64,000 nt of DNA from CBDCFV01 sp963664625 (GCA_963664625.1 OY761541.1:62001-126000), one strand, 5' to 3'. Positions 16,733 through 24,954 are shown, counted from the first letter of the stretch. Program-made: numbers and translations. Notes: generated by a model not told the origin, from the sequence alone.

Positions 16733-16760
16733 GTAGGGGCAACCCTTGTGGTTGCCCTCG
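16733..16760. repeat. Hairpin repeat, family B
   Basis: GTAGGGGCAACCCTTGTGGT followed by TGCCC. The stem GGGCAACC/GGTTGCCC shows a compensatory change against the copy at 14301. Confidence 0.8.
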
Positions 16761-16782
16761 GTGCTTTCGCCCCCCACATGCC

Positions 16783-16804
16783 TGGATTCCCGCCTTCGCG
16801 GGAA
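16783..16804. repeat. REP-like hairpin repeat, family A (inverted)
   Basis: GGATTCCCGCCTTCGCGGGAA; the common unit in reverse orientation. Confidence 0.8.
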
Positions 16805-16878
16805 AGACGATGGAGCAGTGGTCTGTTTACTGAATCATTCCCGCTCACATAATCCGTCACTCCCTCACTACCCAACCC

Positions 16879-16908
16879 GTCACTCCCGCGCAGGCGGGAG
16901 TCTATAGT
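16879..16908. repeat. REP-like hairpin repeat, family A (compensated stem)
   Basis: CGTCACTCCCGCGCAGGCGG followed by GAGTCTATAG. Both stem strands changed together (ACTCCCGC/GCGGGAGT in place of ATTCCCGC/GCGGGAAT), keeping the pairing. Confidence 0.85.
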
Positions 16909-17141
16909 CCATAATTCAGTCTGTGAAGACCGGGCAATTGCGCCTCCGGCTCAATATCTATTTTTCCCTGCACACCATTGTCAAATTATAGTGATTCTCT
17001 ATACTTTTATTGGATTTTACGAATATTACGTGAATTAGTTCTTGGCTACGTGACATAATCAGCAACATTTACGGCTACTGGTAGCGTGAATACATCAACA
17101 GGCACATAGAAGCATCTGCACACATCCGTAATTGTCGCCAC

Positions 17142-17171
17142 TTATTCACATATTTTGCACAGTGTTGATAA
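17142..17171. other. Inverted pair of DnaA-box-like sites in AT-rich DNA
   Basis: TTATTCACA (17142-17150) fits the DnaA box pattern TTATNCACA. TGTTGATAA (17163-17171) is the reverse complement of TTATCAACA, one mismatch from that pattern. They face each other 12 bp apart at the end of an AT-rich block. No dnaA or dnaN gene is nearby, so an origin is only a possibility; a DnaA-controlled promoter or chance match are alternatives. Confidence 0.35.
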
Positions 17172-17184
17172 CTTCCAAGGTCTA

Positions 17185-17236
17185 TTGACGCTCATAATTG
17201 AGGGGTGCTAGAGTCAAATTGTGCCCCGAATTTGAC
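17185..17236 (+). promoter_or_regulatory. Promoter-like sequence with perfect palindrome upstream of meaB
   Basis: TTGACG (17185-17190) and TAGAGT (17209-17214), 18 bp apart, resemble a housekeeping promoter. GTCAAATT (17213-17220) and AATTTGAC (17229-17236) form a perfect inverted repeat with an 8-bp spacer. It begins at the -10 element and covers the expected transcription start, so it looks like an operator. The regulator is unknown. Confidence 0.45.
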
Positions 17237-17274
17237 CCTTCCGGCCCACGTTGCAGGCCCCGGACTCTCTGCCA

Positions 17275-18255
17275 ATGACAGAACATTCCCAGCGGTTGCT
17301 GGCCGGTGACAAGCGTACCCTTTCGCGTGCCCTTTCCCAATTGGAAGCCGGTGACCCGGCGGCTTCGGCAGTGCTCCAGGCTATTGACCAACACACCGGC
17401 GGCGCTTATACCGTGGGAATAACCGGCCCGCCCGGGGTTGGCAAAAGCACTATCGTGGACCGTCTTACCCAGTTGCTCCGGGGGCGTGGCTTGTCCGTGG
17501 GTATCATCGGAGTGGACCCCACCAGCCCGTTCACCGGAGGCGCCATCCTTGGCGACCGCATACGGATGCAGCGGCACTACCTGGACAGTGGGGTGTTTAT
17601 CCGTAGCGTGGCCACCAGGGGACAGTCCGGGGGGTTGCCTCGGATAGTCAAAGGCATGGTGAGATTGCTGGACGCGGCGGGCACCGACGTTGTGTTGGTC
17701 GAGACGGTGGGGGTGGGACAGTCGGAGTTGGGGATCATGAGCGTGGCGGACACGGTGTTGGTGGTGATCATGCCCGATTCCGGCGACGGGATTCAGGCCC
17801 TGAAGGCCGGGATCATGGAAATCGCCGACATCTACCTTGTGAACAAGGCCGACCAGAATGGCGCCAATCAAATGGTGGCGGCCATAAAGGCCATGCTCCA
17901 GTTGACGCCGGAACGGCCCTCTTGGGACACTCCGGTGCTCCTGTCCGAAGCCCGGTCCAACGAAGGCATCGATGAGCTTTGGACTGCCATCGAAGAACAC
18001 GGGCAGTTTCTTGATGTTTCGTCGCAACTGACCGAACGCAGAAGTCGCAGGCGTCAGCAGGAGTTTTTGGAAACGGTGGAAGAGGAATTGGGACGTAGAT
18101 TGAAAGCATTGGTACAGGCTGAACCTGCATTGATTACGACCCTTCAAAGGGTTGCGGACAGGGAGGCGGACCCTTACGTGTCTGCCATTGACTTTCTGGG
18201 CTCTTTTGCCGGCCCGGACGGCTTGCTTGGCTCCCCTCCCCCCGGCTCCGGCTAG
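17275..18255 (+). CDS. meaB: MeaB/ArgK-family G-protein chaperone of an acyl-CoA mutase
   Basis: A P-loop GTPase of the MeaB family, which protects and loads adenosylcobalamin-dependent methylmalonyl-CoA or related mutases. Walker A is GPPGVGKST (residues 51-59). IGVDPTSPFTGGAILGDRIRM, the switch region and VLVETVGVGQSE are typical, and VNKAD is the base-specificity motif. ATG at 17275 gives the usual N-terminus (MTEHSQRLLAGDKRTLSRAL); TTG at 17251 is an alternative, and neither has a clear ribosome site. No mutase gene is in the window, so the partner is encoded elsewhere. An AT-rich, operator-bearing region precedes it. Confidence 0.92.
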   Translation: MTEHSQRLLAGDKRTLSRALSQLEAGDPAASAVLQAIDQHTGGAYTVGITGPPGVGKSTIVDRLTQLLRGRGLSVGIIGVDPTSPFTGGAILGDRIRMQRHYLDSGVFIRSVATRGQSGGLPRIVKGMVRLLDAAGTDVVLVETVGVGQSELGIMSVADTVLVVIMPDSGDGIQALKAGIMEIADIYLVNKADQNGANQMVAAIKAMLQLTPERPSWDTPVLLSEARSNEGIDELWTAIEEHGQFLDVSSQLTERRSRRRQQEFLETVEEELGRRLKALVQAEPALITTLQRVADREADPYVSAIDFLGSFAGPDGLLGSPPPGSG

Positions 18256-18363
18256 CTGCGTACCGCCCCTCGGTTTCCCGGTTATGCTGCGTGCCCGGTG
18301 AGATTTCTCCCCGCCTTCCATAAGGGAATGCGCGATTTCACTCGTTTCCCGTGGAGAGTAGAA

Positions 18364-18999
18364 ATGATATTTGGCGTCGACCTCAGAGCGTCCCCCAAAC
18401 GCAAGAGCTCCGTCGTGGCGTTGGATGACCGTGCCCAATTTTCGTTCTTGAACAGCTTTCGCAACGATGACGAATTGTTGCAAATGAGCGAGGAATTCCA
18501 ACCCAGTCTGATAGCCATTGGGGCCCCGTTGAGCCTGCCAGCCAGCTTGTGCTGCTTGGAGGCATCCTGTCCCTGCTCGGCCACCCCACCCCAGAAGAAG
18601 GGCAGAGCCGCGGAGTTGGAACTTGCTCGTATGGGCATAAGCTGCTTCTTCACCAATAAGCGTTCGATCATTCGGACGCTGATCTACCGGGGAATCAACA
18701 TAAGCCGGCAGTTGAGAAATCAAGGGCGCCAAGTCATAGAAGTCTACCCGCACGGCACCAAGGTAATACTCTTCGGGGACAAAATCCCTCCCAAGAACAG
18801 CAAGGAAAGCCTGGATTTTATGAAAGAACGGCTTACCCCATTGGTGGAAGGCTTGGACGTTTGCTTGGACCGCCTGGACCGCAACTCATGTGATGCCGTG
18901 GTCAACGCCTATACCGGGTTATTGCACTCCCAGGACGACACGGACATGTTGGGCACGGATGATGACGGATGGTTGGTGTTGCCTCGCCTGCACCACTGA
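18364..18999 (+). CDS. DUF429-like protein (predicted RNase H-fold)
   Basis: A 211-residue protein. It starts MIFGVDLRASPKRKSSVVALD, the pattern of the DUF429 family of predicted RNase H-like nucleases, in which the Asp of GVD binds metal. Other family-like pieces are IAIGAPLSLP, RAAELELARMGI, VIEVYPHGTKVILFG and CDAVVNAYTGLLH near the C-terminus. The ATG at 18364 follows GGAGAG; the open frame extends back to 18298 without support. A cysteine cluster CCLEASCPC lies near residue 60. Activity has not been defined for this family. Confidence 0.75.
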   Translation: MIFGVDLRASPKRKSSVVALDDRAQFSFLNSFRNDDELLQMSEEFQPSLIAIGAPLSLPASLCCLEASCPCSATPPQKKGRAAELELARMGISCFFTNKRSIIRTLIYRGINISRQLRNQGRQVIEVYPHGTKVILFGDKIPPKNSKESLDFMKERLTPLVEGLDVCLDRLDRNSCDAVVNAYTGLLHSQDDTDMLGTDDDGWLVLPRLHH

Positions 19000-19022
19000 C
19001 CAAGCCGAACGCCAACGAAAAA

Positions 19023-19047
19023 GACCCTCTCCTTAGCGGAGAGGGTC
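19023..19047 (-). terminator. Rho-independent terminator between convergent genes
   Basis: GACCCTCTCC (19023-19032), 5-nt loop, GGAGAGGGTC (19038-19047): a perfect 10-bp stem. On the minus strand it is followed by TTTTTCGTT, so it terminates the stomatin operon. It also lies just after the DUF429-like gene on the plus strand. Confidence 0.85.
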
Positions 19048-19075
19048 GGGTAGGCTAGGTTTTCCCGCCCGTAGC

Positions 19076-19951
19076 TTAGGCGTTGCCTGAATTGTTGTTC
19101 TGTTGCTGGTTGGAGCCGCCCCCAATGCCGGTGAACCCCGACAGCATCGATGTAAACTCCATCGGGAAAATCCACTTGGTCGACGGGCTTGCCCCCAAGG
19201 ACTTCAGTGTCTCGAAGTATTGCAGGCTCATGGTCTTAGTGTCCACATTGTTGGCCACCTTGAAGATTTGGTCCAGGGCCGTGCTGAAGCCCTGGGCTCG
19301 CAGGATTTGGGCTTGTTGATCGCCCTCCGCTTCCAGTATCTCCGATTGCCGTTCGCCCTCGGCTTTGAGTATCTGGGCCTGTTTCTCGCCCTCGGCCCGG
19401 TTGATCTGAGCTTGGCGTTGGCCTTCGGACTCGGTGATCTCCGCAGTTTTGATGGCCTCGGCTGACTTCTCCCGCTCCATAGCCTGCTTCACACCGGGAG
19501 GCGGGTCGATTTCGTTGACCGCAACCCCTTGCACCTTCACCCCCCAGCGTCCGGTGTTTTCGTCCAGGGCCACTTGTAGCTGGCTTTGTATTCGTTCCCT
19601 CTCCGCCAAGGCATCGGCGAGGGTGATATTTCCGATGATGGACCTTAACTCCGCCACTGCCAGGTTTCGCACGGCGGCATGATGGTCCGCAACCTGTAGC
19701 ACGGCCCTTTCCGGCTGGTCCTCCAGCACGCGGTAGTAGAGGACGAAGTCCATGTCAACCACCACGTTGTCCCGCGTGATGTACTTCTGCGTGGGCACCC
19801 GCTCAACCTGCTCCCGGATGTCCACGACGCGCCCGGTGTAAATGATTGGAATGAGAAACCTGAACCCCGGTTGGGCAACGCTGTTGAGGCGTCCCCATTT
19901 TAGTACAACCATCCGCTCGTACTGCTTTACTACAACGATGCCCGACGCCAT
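19076..19951 (-). CDS. Stomatin-like SPFH/Band 7 protein
   Basis: Membrane-associated scaffold of the SPFH superfamily, the partner of NfeD proteases. ATG at 19951 follows AGGAGG exactly; the open frame upstream (to 19999) overlaps nfeD and is ignored. The N-terminal part runs MASGIVVVKQYERMVVLKWGRL, then LNSVAQPGFRFLIPI, the Band 7 core and RERIQSQL. A long alanine- and glutamate-rich helical region follows (SEGQRQAQINRAEGEKQAQILKAEGERQ), the flotillin/stomatin coiled coil with near-regular EGExQAQI repeats. The tail is rich in Gly, Asn and Gln. It follows nfeD by 25 bp in one operon. Confidence 0.93.
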   Translation of the reverse strand: MASGIVVVKQYERMVVLKWGRLNSVAQPGFRFLIPIIYTGRVVDIREQVERVPTQKYITRDNVVVDMDFVLYYRVLEDQPERAVLQVADHHAAVRNLAVAELRSIIGNITLADALAERERIQSQLQVALDENTGRWGVKVQGVAVNEIDPPPGVKQAMEREKSAEAIKTAEITESEGQRQAQINRAEGEKQAQILKAEGERQSEILEAEGDQQAQILRAQGFSTALDQIFKVANNVDTKTMSLQYFETLKSLGASPSTKWIFPMEFTSMLSGFTGIGGGSNQQQNNNSGNA

Positions 19952-19976
19952 AAATGCCTCCTGGCTTGGTAGAACG

Positions 19977-21341
19977 TTATATTTCCGTATCCCGTGCACG
20001 GAAAACGGTTAGAATCAACCCGTCCACTCCCGCCACTATAACCGTTTCGCCCGCGTTTACCACGTTACCATCTTCGCTGATAGCTGTCCATGTTTCCTCA
20101 CCTACGCGCACCAAGCCCCGCGGGGCCAGATCGCTTACTACGACTCCTGTCTGCCCCAGCAATCCAGGTCCCGACACTTCGGGGACAGCCCGTCTTGATT
20201 GGCGGATGGTTATCACCACGAACAACAGGGCCGCGGCCAGCGCAGCGGCCATGCCTCCGATGAGCCACCAGCTCACCGACACCTCTGGCATGGTCGGGGA
20301 CACCTCTCCGAACTTATTGAACAGCAGTATTCCGCTGATGATGAAGCTTACGATGGCGCCGATGCCGAAAATCCCGAACCCGCTCACTTGGACTTCCAAG
20401 GCCGCAAGACCGATCGCCAACGCCAAGAAAACTACCCCGATCCAGTTGACCGGCAGGTTTCCCAGTACCAGGAATGCCAGCAATAAGCAAATGATGCCGA
20501 TGACGCCCGGCCCGATCAGCCCAGGGCTGAACAACTCCACTATCAGCCCAATCCCGCCTATGGTAAGGAGGATGAACGACATGTTCGGATTGGAAATTAT
20601 CTCAAGGAAAATCTCCAGAACGTTCTTCTCGAATCGCCGCTGCTCCGCCCCCTCGACCTCCACACGCCGGATACCTGTTTCCGTCTCCGCCTCACGTCCC
20701 TCCAATTGGGCCAGAAGGTCGTCCAGGTCCTCCGCTATGAAGTCCACCACGTTGTGGTCGACCGCCTCGGTGGCAGTGTAGGAGGCCGCTTGACGCACGG
20801 TCTCCTCCAGCTTGTCTTCGTTCCTGCTCCGTTCCTGTGCAATGCTGCGAATCAGCGCCGCCGCATCGTTCGTGGCCTTGGAGGCCACCGTCTCCTCCAA
20901 GTCGTCCCCTGTCGCGGAGACAGGACTTGCGGCGCCAATATTGGTGCCGGGAGCCATCACGGCGAAGTTTGCGGCCGCAGCGATAAATGTGCCGGCCGAA
21001 CCTGCCCTGGCCCCTGGAGGGGTGACGTATACCGCCACCGGAACGGGCGATTCCAACAGAAGCTCTACGATCTTCCGCGTGGATCCCAGAAGTCCGCCTG
21101 GAGTATCCAACTCAATAACAAGAAGCTTGGCCTGGTCCGCCGCGGATTTTTCCAATGCACGGGCAATGAACCTCTCCTTGACCGGATTGATGATTCCCTC
21201 GACTTCCATCACCAGAACGTGGGCCGTCTGGGCATGGCCTATCAAGGGGCCCAGCAGCCCCACGACGATCATTAGAACGAATACTATGGAGAGGGCGCGG
21301 CGTTTAGGACTGCGGAGTGTAGGATTTAGTCGCATCAACAT
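19977..21341 (-). CDS. nfeD: NfeD-family membrane serine protease (ClpP-class, long form)
   Basis: A 454-residue protein. Signal/TM segment at residues 17-38 ending near HAQ. A ClpP-like protease domain follows: VEGIINPVKERFIARAL, then ELDTPGGLLGSTRKI, nucleophile Ser115 in ARAGSAGTFI and general-base Lys155 in ASKATNDAAA. This is the Ser-Lys dyad of the archaeal 1510-N protease, with similar spacing. Next come about five transmembrane helices (residues about 255-385) and a C-terminal OB-fold NfeD domain (LLGQTGVVVSDLAPRGLVRVGEETWTAISED). Such proteases cleave the C-terminal tail of their stomatin partner, encoded immediately downstream. Confidence 0.93.
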   Translation of the reverse strand: MLMRLNPTLRSPKRRALSIVFVLMIVVGLLGPLIGHAQTAHVLVMEVEGIINPVKERFIARALEKSAADQAKLLVIELDTPGGLLGSTRKIVELLLESPVPVAVYVTPPGARAGSAGTFIAAAANFAVMAPGTNIGAASPVSATGDDLEETVASKATNDAAALIRSIAQERSRNEDKLEETVRQAASYTATEAVDHNVVDFIAEDLDDLLAQLEGREAETETGIRRVEVEGAEQRRFEKNVLEIFLEIISNPNMSFILLTIGGIGLIVELFSPGLIGPGVIGIICLLLAFLVLGNLPVNWIGVVFLALAIGLAALEVQVSGFGIFGIGAIVSFIISGILLFNKFGEVSPTMPEVSVSWWLIGGMAAALAAALLFVVITIRQSRRAVPEVSGPGLLGQTGVVVSDLAPRGLVRVGEETWTAISEDGNVVNAGETVIVAGVDGLILTVFRARDTEI

Positions 21342-21487
21342 CTGGACCCGTCAAGACCCAACATTTAGGAAACTATGTCCATCATCGTTTACCCTTCTCA
21401 CGGTTGTCAATTTCGGGAACTGCCCCGGCGGGGTTCCAATCACGGTCTAATACCCGAACCCAACCCTCATTCCCACGAATCCAACCC

Positions 21488-21534
21488 GTCATTCCCGCGA
21501 TCCCGACCGTCATTCCCGCGAAGGCAGGAATCCA
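21488..21534. repeat. REP-like hairpin repeat, family A (1.5 copies in tandem)
   Basis: CGTCATTCCCGCGATCCCGA then CGTCATTCCCGCGAAGGCAG and GAATCC. A partial unit is directly followed by a full one whose stem carries one mismatch. TTAGGAAACTATGTC, the family's outer arm, lies at 21366. Confidence 0.75.
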
Positions 21535-21545
21535 ACATACCGTGT

Positions 21546-21686
21546 CAGGGTCTTTCTATTCTCGGCGTAATTGTCTGAACTGTGATTCGCCTGATTCATT
21601 TGATTGCCATGATTCCCGAATCAAAAATCATGGCAATCATCAAAATCAAATAAATCATAGTTCAGACGAATAAGCGAAAGACCCTG
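21546..21686. repeat. 141-bp palindromic (MITE-like) element
   Basis: Outer arms CAGGGTCTTTC (21546) and GAAAGACCCTG (21676-21686). Inner arms GTCTGAACT.TGATT (21573) and AATCA.AGTTCAGAC (to 21667). Central arms TGATTGCCATGATT (21600-21613) and AATCATGGCAATCA (21626-21639). The whole element could fold into one long imperfect hairpin. It has no coding capacity and lies 20 bp upstream of the GntR promoter. Confidence 0.75.
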
Positions 21687-21705
21687 CGTACCGTCTCGGC
21701 GGCAC

Positions 21706-21733
21706 TTGACAAGCCCTTGCTGAGGTGTATAAT
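21706..21733 (+). promoter_or_regulatory. Strong sigma-70-type promoter of the GntR gene
   Basis: TTGACA (21706-21711) and TATAAT (21728-21733), both exact consensus hexamers, 16 bp apart. It is the best promoter match I noticed in the window. Confidence 0.8.
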
Positions 21734-21744
21734 CCGCCCTAAAT

Positions 21745-21755
21745 TGGTCTGACCA
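21745..21755. promoter_or_regulatory. FadR/GntR-type operator palindrome TGGTC-T-GACCA
   Basis: Perfect 11-bp palindrome placed between the -10 box and the start codon (21760), near the expected transcription start. It matches the TGGT-N3-ACCA pattern of FadR-subfamily regulators, implying autorepression by the adjacent gene product. Confidence 0.65.
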
Positions 21756-21759
21756 CTTA

Positions 21760-22464
21760 ATGACGCAACAAATGGCTACGCAAACAGCACGCGCTCAACG
21801 GTTGCATGAGGGTTTGGGTGAAAAATTCCGCGCCCTCATCCGCGAAGGCTCTCTCAAGCCCGGCGACCGCTTGCCGTCTGAACGAGTGTTGGCGGAACAA
21901 TTCCAAGTCAGCCGCAGCTCCGTCCGTGAAGCCATTCGCTCCCTCGAACTCCAGGGGCTCGTGATCAGCAAGCGCGGCTCCGGCACCTTCATCAACACTG
22001 ACAACCTCGAATCCATGGCCGCTTTGATAGCCGCCACTCTCAGCGCCGGCAACGGCGCACTGAAGCATATCTTCGAGATGCGGCACATCCTGGAGCCGCA
22101 GATCGCGGCCTTGGCCGCCCATCGCGCCGACCCCGAGCAAATCCACGAGATGGAGCGGATACTGGAAACCCAGTCGGAGGAAATCCGGGACGGAAAGACC
22201 GGCGCCGACGCCGATACCGCCTTCCATTTTTCGTTGGCCGCGGCTACCCACAACTCGGCCTTGATGAAGCTGGTCAGCGCCGTGGAGGACATTCTCCACC
22301 GTTCCCGTGACCGGTCTTTTCAGGAGCCGGGCCGCCCGCAGCGCTCCCTGGAGTCCCACCGGAACATCCTTAAAATGGTCCGGACTGGAGACGCCGAGGG
22401 CGCGCGCCGGGCTATGGAGCACCACCTGACAATGGTCGAGCCCGCCGGGGCATCCGGCGATTGA
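21760..22464 (+). CDS. GntR-family transcriptional regulator, FadR subfamily
   Basis: A 234-residue regulator. It has an N-terminal winged helix (LIREGSLKPGDRLPSERVLAEQFQVSRSSVREAIRSLELQGLV, residues about 27-70) and a C-terminal all-helical FCD ligand domain. The FCD domain includes EMRHILEPQIAALAAHR, DTAFHFSLAAATHNSAL and SHRNILKMVRTGDAEGARRAMEHHL; its Asp and His residues usually hold a metal that binds a carboxylate effector. Its own promoter carries a matching palindrome. It precedes the 2-oxoacid:ferredoxin oxidoreductase operon by 94 bp on the same strand and may control it, with an organic acid such as pyruvate or lactate as effector (inference). Confidence 0.92.
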   Translation: MTQQMATQTARAQRLHEGLGEKFRALIREGSLKPGDRLPSERVLAEQFQVSRSSVREAIRSLELQGLVISKRGSGTFINTDNLESMAALIAATLSAGNGALKHIFEMRHILEPQIAALAAHRADPEQIHEMERILETQSEEIRDGKTGADADTAFHFSLAAATHNSALMKLVSAVEDILHRSRDRSFQEPGRPQRSLESHRNILKMVRTGDAEGARRAMEHHLTMVEPAGASGD

Positions 22465-22557
22465 CATCGGCAAAGGTCCGTAAGCCTCCAGCTTGCGGCT
22501 CGAACGCAAATACTGCATCGGAAAGTCAACACAACCTGATTTAGGGAGGAAAATCTT

Positions 22558-23721
22558 ATGAGCACAGTAGCTGTGGAGGTGGTGTACCGGGGTATTTTCC
22601 AGAAGACCCTCGCCCGCAACATCACGCGCTCCATAGTCTTCGCCGCCAGGAAAGAGGGCAAAATCGGCACCGCTTTTGGCCGCTACGGAGACTCTCCTGA
22701 GCGCAACGGCATCCCGGCGAAACAGTTCGCCGTCGTTGCGGACGACCCGGAAGAGCTGGAAGAGACCCTTTCCAGGTACGAGCCAACCGAGGTCGACGTC
22801 ACCATCAACGTCGACGACACCATGTGCAAGGGCGTCGAGTCTTGGGCTTGGTACGGCCTGCAACCCATCAACCAGTTGACCAAGCCCAACGGCACCCTGA
22901 TAGTCACATCACGCCAGGACCCCGACGACCTGGTCCGGGACATGCACCAGAAGGATTCCCCTTTCGGCCTGTCCGTCATAAGAAGCACCGTCAGCTTCTC
23001 CGGCCTCTGGGTGTACAAGGACGACCACACCGACGTCCGTATTCTTGGGACCTTGTGCAGCGTATGCCCGGAGTTGTTCAGCCTGGACTCCATGCTCCAG
23101 TCCATCCAGGAACAGTGGAACAACGACACCAAGGTGGCCTCCGCTCAACGGGCCTACGACCTGACCACCGTTAGGCCGGTGGAGCCGGGCGAAGGCAACC
23201 CGGAGACTCCTTACAGCTTTGAACTGCCCGGCTGGAAGTCAATGGAGGAAGGCCTGGTCATCCGCGGCATCGAGGAAGGCACAGGCTTCCGGGGCGGCGA
23301 AGGCGGCTACCAGCCGGTGCGGAACTCCGTCTTCAAGAAGTTCAGCACCCGTTCCATGCGCCCGGTCATAAACTTCGACACCTGCATCAAGTGTACCCTC
23401 TGCTGGCTCCAGTGCCCCGACACCTGCTTCGATGTCACCCCGGACGGCCTGTATGACGCCAACATGGAGTCCTGCTGCGGCTGCGGCGTCTGCGAAGCCG
23501 TCTGCCCCGTCGCCGACTGCGTCACCATGGTCACTGAGGCTGAGTTCGAGAACAACGACAGCCAGTACGAGGCTTGGCAGAAGGACAAAGAAGGCTACAA
23601 GGCTTGGATGACCGAGCTCATCACCAAGCAGAAGCAGGAGACCCGCACCCACGGCTTCCACCATGTCGGAGGATACGCCGAAGAAATTTCCGAGATGGCG
23701 GACTCCGCCGGACTGGCATAG
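22558..23721 (+). CDS. 2-oxoacid (pyruvate):ferredoxin oxidoreductase, fused gamma-delta subunit
   Basis: A 387-residue protein joining the gamma domain (residues about 1-185; starts VEVVYRGIFQKTLARNITRSIVFAARKEG) and a delta ferredoxin domain. The delta part has two [4Fe-4S] motifs: CIKCTLCWLQC from Cys276, and CCGCGVCEAVCP from Cys306-307. A long charged tail rich in Glu, Lys and Gln follows. It passes electrons from the TPP site to ferredoxin. A good GGAGG precedes the ATG. It is first of a three-gene operon with alpha and beta; the gap to alpha is 9 bp. Substrate class (pyruvate, 2-oxoglutarate, 2-oxoisovalerate) cannot be settled by eye. Confidence 0.9.
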   Translation: MSTVAVEVVYRGIFQKTLARNITRSIVFAARKEGKIGTAFGRYGDSPERNGIPAKQFAVVADDPEELEETLSRYEPTEVDVTINVDDTMCKGVESWAWYGLQPINQLTKPNGTLIVTSRQDPDDLVRDMHQKDSPFGLSVIRSTVSFSGLWVYKDDHTDVRILGTLCSVCPELFSLDSMLQSIQEQWNNDTKVASAQRAYDLTTVRPVEPGEGNPETPYSFELPGWKSMEEGLVIRGIEEGTGFRGGEGGYQPVRNSVFKKFSTRSMRPVINFDTCIKCTLCWLQCPDTCFDVTPDGLYDANMESCCGCGVCEAVCPVADCVTMVTEAEFENNDSQYEAWQKDKEGYKAWMTELITKQKQETRTHGFHHVGGYAEEISEMADSAGLA

Positions 23722-23730
23722 GGAGGCCTA

Positions 23731-24954
23731 ATGACTACAACAACTCAAACAATGTTCCAGACCGAGTCGGAGGAGCTTATCAGCGGCAGCGAGGCCATCG
23801 CTCTCGCCTGCGCCTTGGCCGATGTTGACGTCATCACCGCCTACCCAATCCGGCCTTACGACACCGTCATGCAGTACGTGTCGCAGCTCAAGGCCAACGG
23901 CGCTTTTGACTGCGACTTCATCGTCGCCGAAAGCGAGCATTCCCAGTTTGAAATCGTCAAGCACGCCTCCGCCGTCGGCGCCCGGACCTTCTGCGGCTCC
24001 AGCGGCGTCGGCTGGTTCTACGCCTTTGAGGCCATCGCCGTGACCGCCGGCCTGCGAATGCCCGTAGTGGCCATGGTCGGCAACCGCGCTCTCGACGACC
24101 CGGGCGCCTTTGGCGTGGAGCACAACGACGCTCTCGCCGTCCGCGACCTTGGCTGGATGCTGTACTGGGTTGCTACGGCCCAAGAGGCTTTGGACATCGC
24201 GTTGATGGCATGGCGCGTGGCCGAGGACCCCAATGTGTTCCTGCCTATGGCAATCAGTTGCGACGGTTCCTTTCTTACCCACTCCCAGGCGTTGGTCAAT
24301 GTGCCCACCGCCCGCGACGTGCAGCGGTTCCTGCCTCCCTACAACCGGGGCAACCTGCAACTGCATCCCGACAACCCCATAACGGTAGCGCCCCAGGTGA
24401 ACGAGGACTGGCTCATGGAGATCCGCCGGCAGAGCCACGAGGCCATGATCAAGGCAGTTCCCGTCATCAAGGACGCCTACGCTGAGTTCAAGGACATCTT
24501 CAAGCGGGGCGACCCCAGTCCATTCATCGAGGAATACATGACCGATGACGCAGAGATAATCATCGTCGGCATGGGCACCTTGGCGCTGCCTGTCCGGGTC
24601 GCTATTAGAAGGCTGCGGGAGCAAGGGAGGAAGATCGGCTTCGTACGCGTCAAGTTTTTCCGTCCCTTCCCCACCGATGAACTTCGCGAGGTCCTGAGCG
24701 GCTGCAAGGCCGTTTGCGTCGTCGACCGCGATTACTCCTTTGGGTCGCCGTCCTTCGCCGGAGTTCTCTTCAACGATCTGCGGTCGGCCCTGTACCCCAT
24801 GGAAAAGCGCCCGCAGGTCTTGAACTTCATCGCCGGCCTGGGCGGCCGGGAAGTCCACGTCAACGACGTGAACGATATGATCAACATAACCCAGAAGGCC
24901 ATCGACACCGGAATAATCGAGCAAGAATCTACCTGGATAGGAGTGAGGGAGTAA
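23731..24954 (+). CDS. porA: 2-oxoacid (pyruvate):ferredoxin oxidoreductase, alpha subunit
   Basis: A 407-residue alpha subunit. It has SGSEAIALACALADVDVITAYPIRPYDTVMQYV, the Pyr-domain opening, then VAESEHSQFEIVKHASAVGARTFCGSSGVGWFYAFEAIAV. The C-terminal transketolase-like domain includes AEIIIVGMGTLALPVRVAIRRLREQGRKIGFVRVKFFRPFPTDELREVL and CVVDRDYSFGSPSFAGVLFNDLRSALY. The variant ITAYPIRPY, where many PorA have TAYPITPSS, is worth noting for substrate choice. The gap to the beta gene is 2 bp. Confidence 0.92.
   Translation: MTTTTQTMFQTESEELISGSEAIALACALADVDVITAYPIRPYDTVMQYVSQLKANGAFDCDFIVAESEHSQFEIVKHASAVGARTFCGSSGVGWFYAFEAIAVTAGLRMPVVAMVGNRALDDPGAFGVEHNDALAVRDLGWMLYWVATAQEALDIALMAWRVAEDPNVFLPMAISCDGSFLTHSQALVNVPTARDVQRFLPPYNRGNLQLHPDNPITVAPQVNEDWLMEIRRQSHEAMIKAVPVIKDAYAEFKDIFKRGDPSPFIEEYMTDDAEIIIVGMGTLALPVRVAIRRLREQGRKIGFVRVKFFRPFPTDELREVLSGCKAVCVVDRDYSFGSPSFAGVLFNDLRSALYPMEKRPQVLNFIAGLGGREVHVNDVNDMINITQKAIDTGIIEQESTWIGVRE

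Larger units (their letters stand above)
16615..17274. other. 660-bp intergenic region: repeats, then an AT-rich block
   Basis: No gene was found. The left half (16690-16908) carries four hairpin repeats of families A and B. From about 16955 to 17200 the DNA is strongly AT-rich compared with its surroundings and contains DnaA-box-like sites, then a promoter-like sequence and a palindrome leading into the MeaB gene. Confidence 0.7.

Noticed and set aside
17182..18753. 523-codon open frame on the minus strand
   Set aside because: It is antisense to meaB and the DUF429-like gene; its translation is low-complexity and matches no family.
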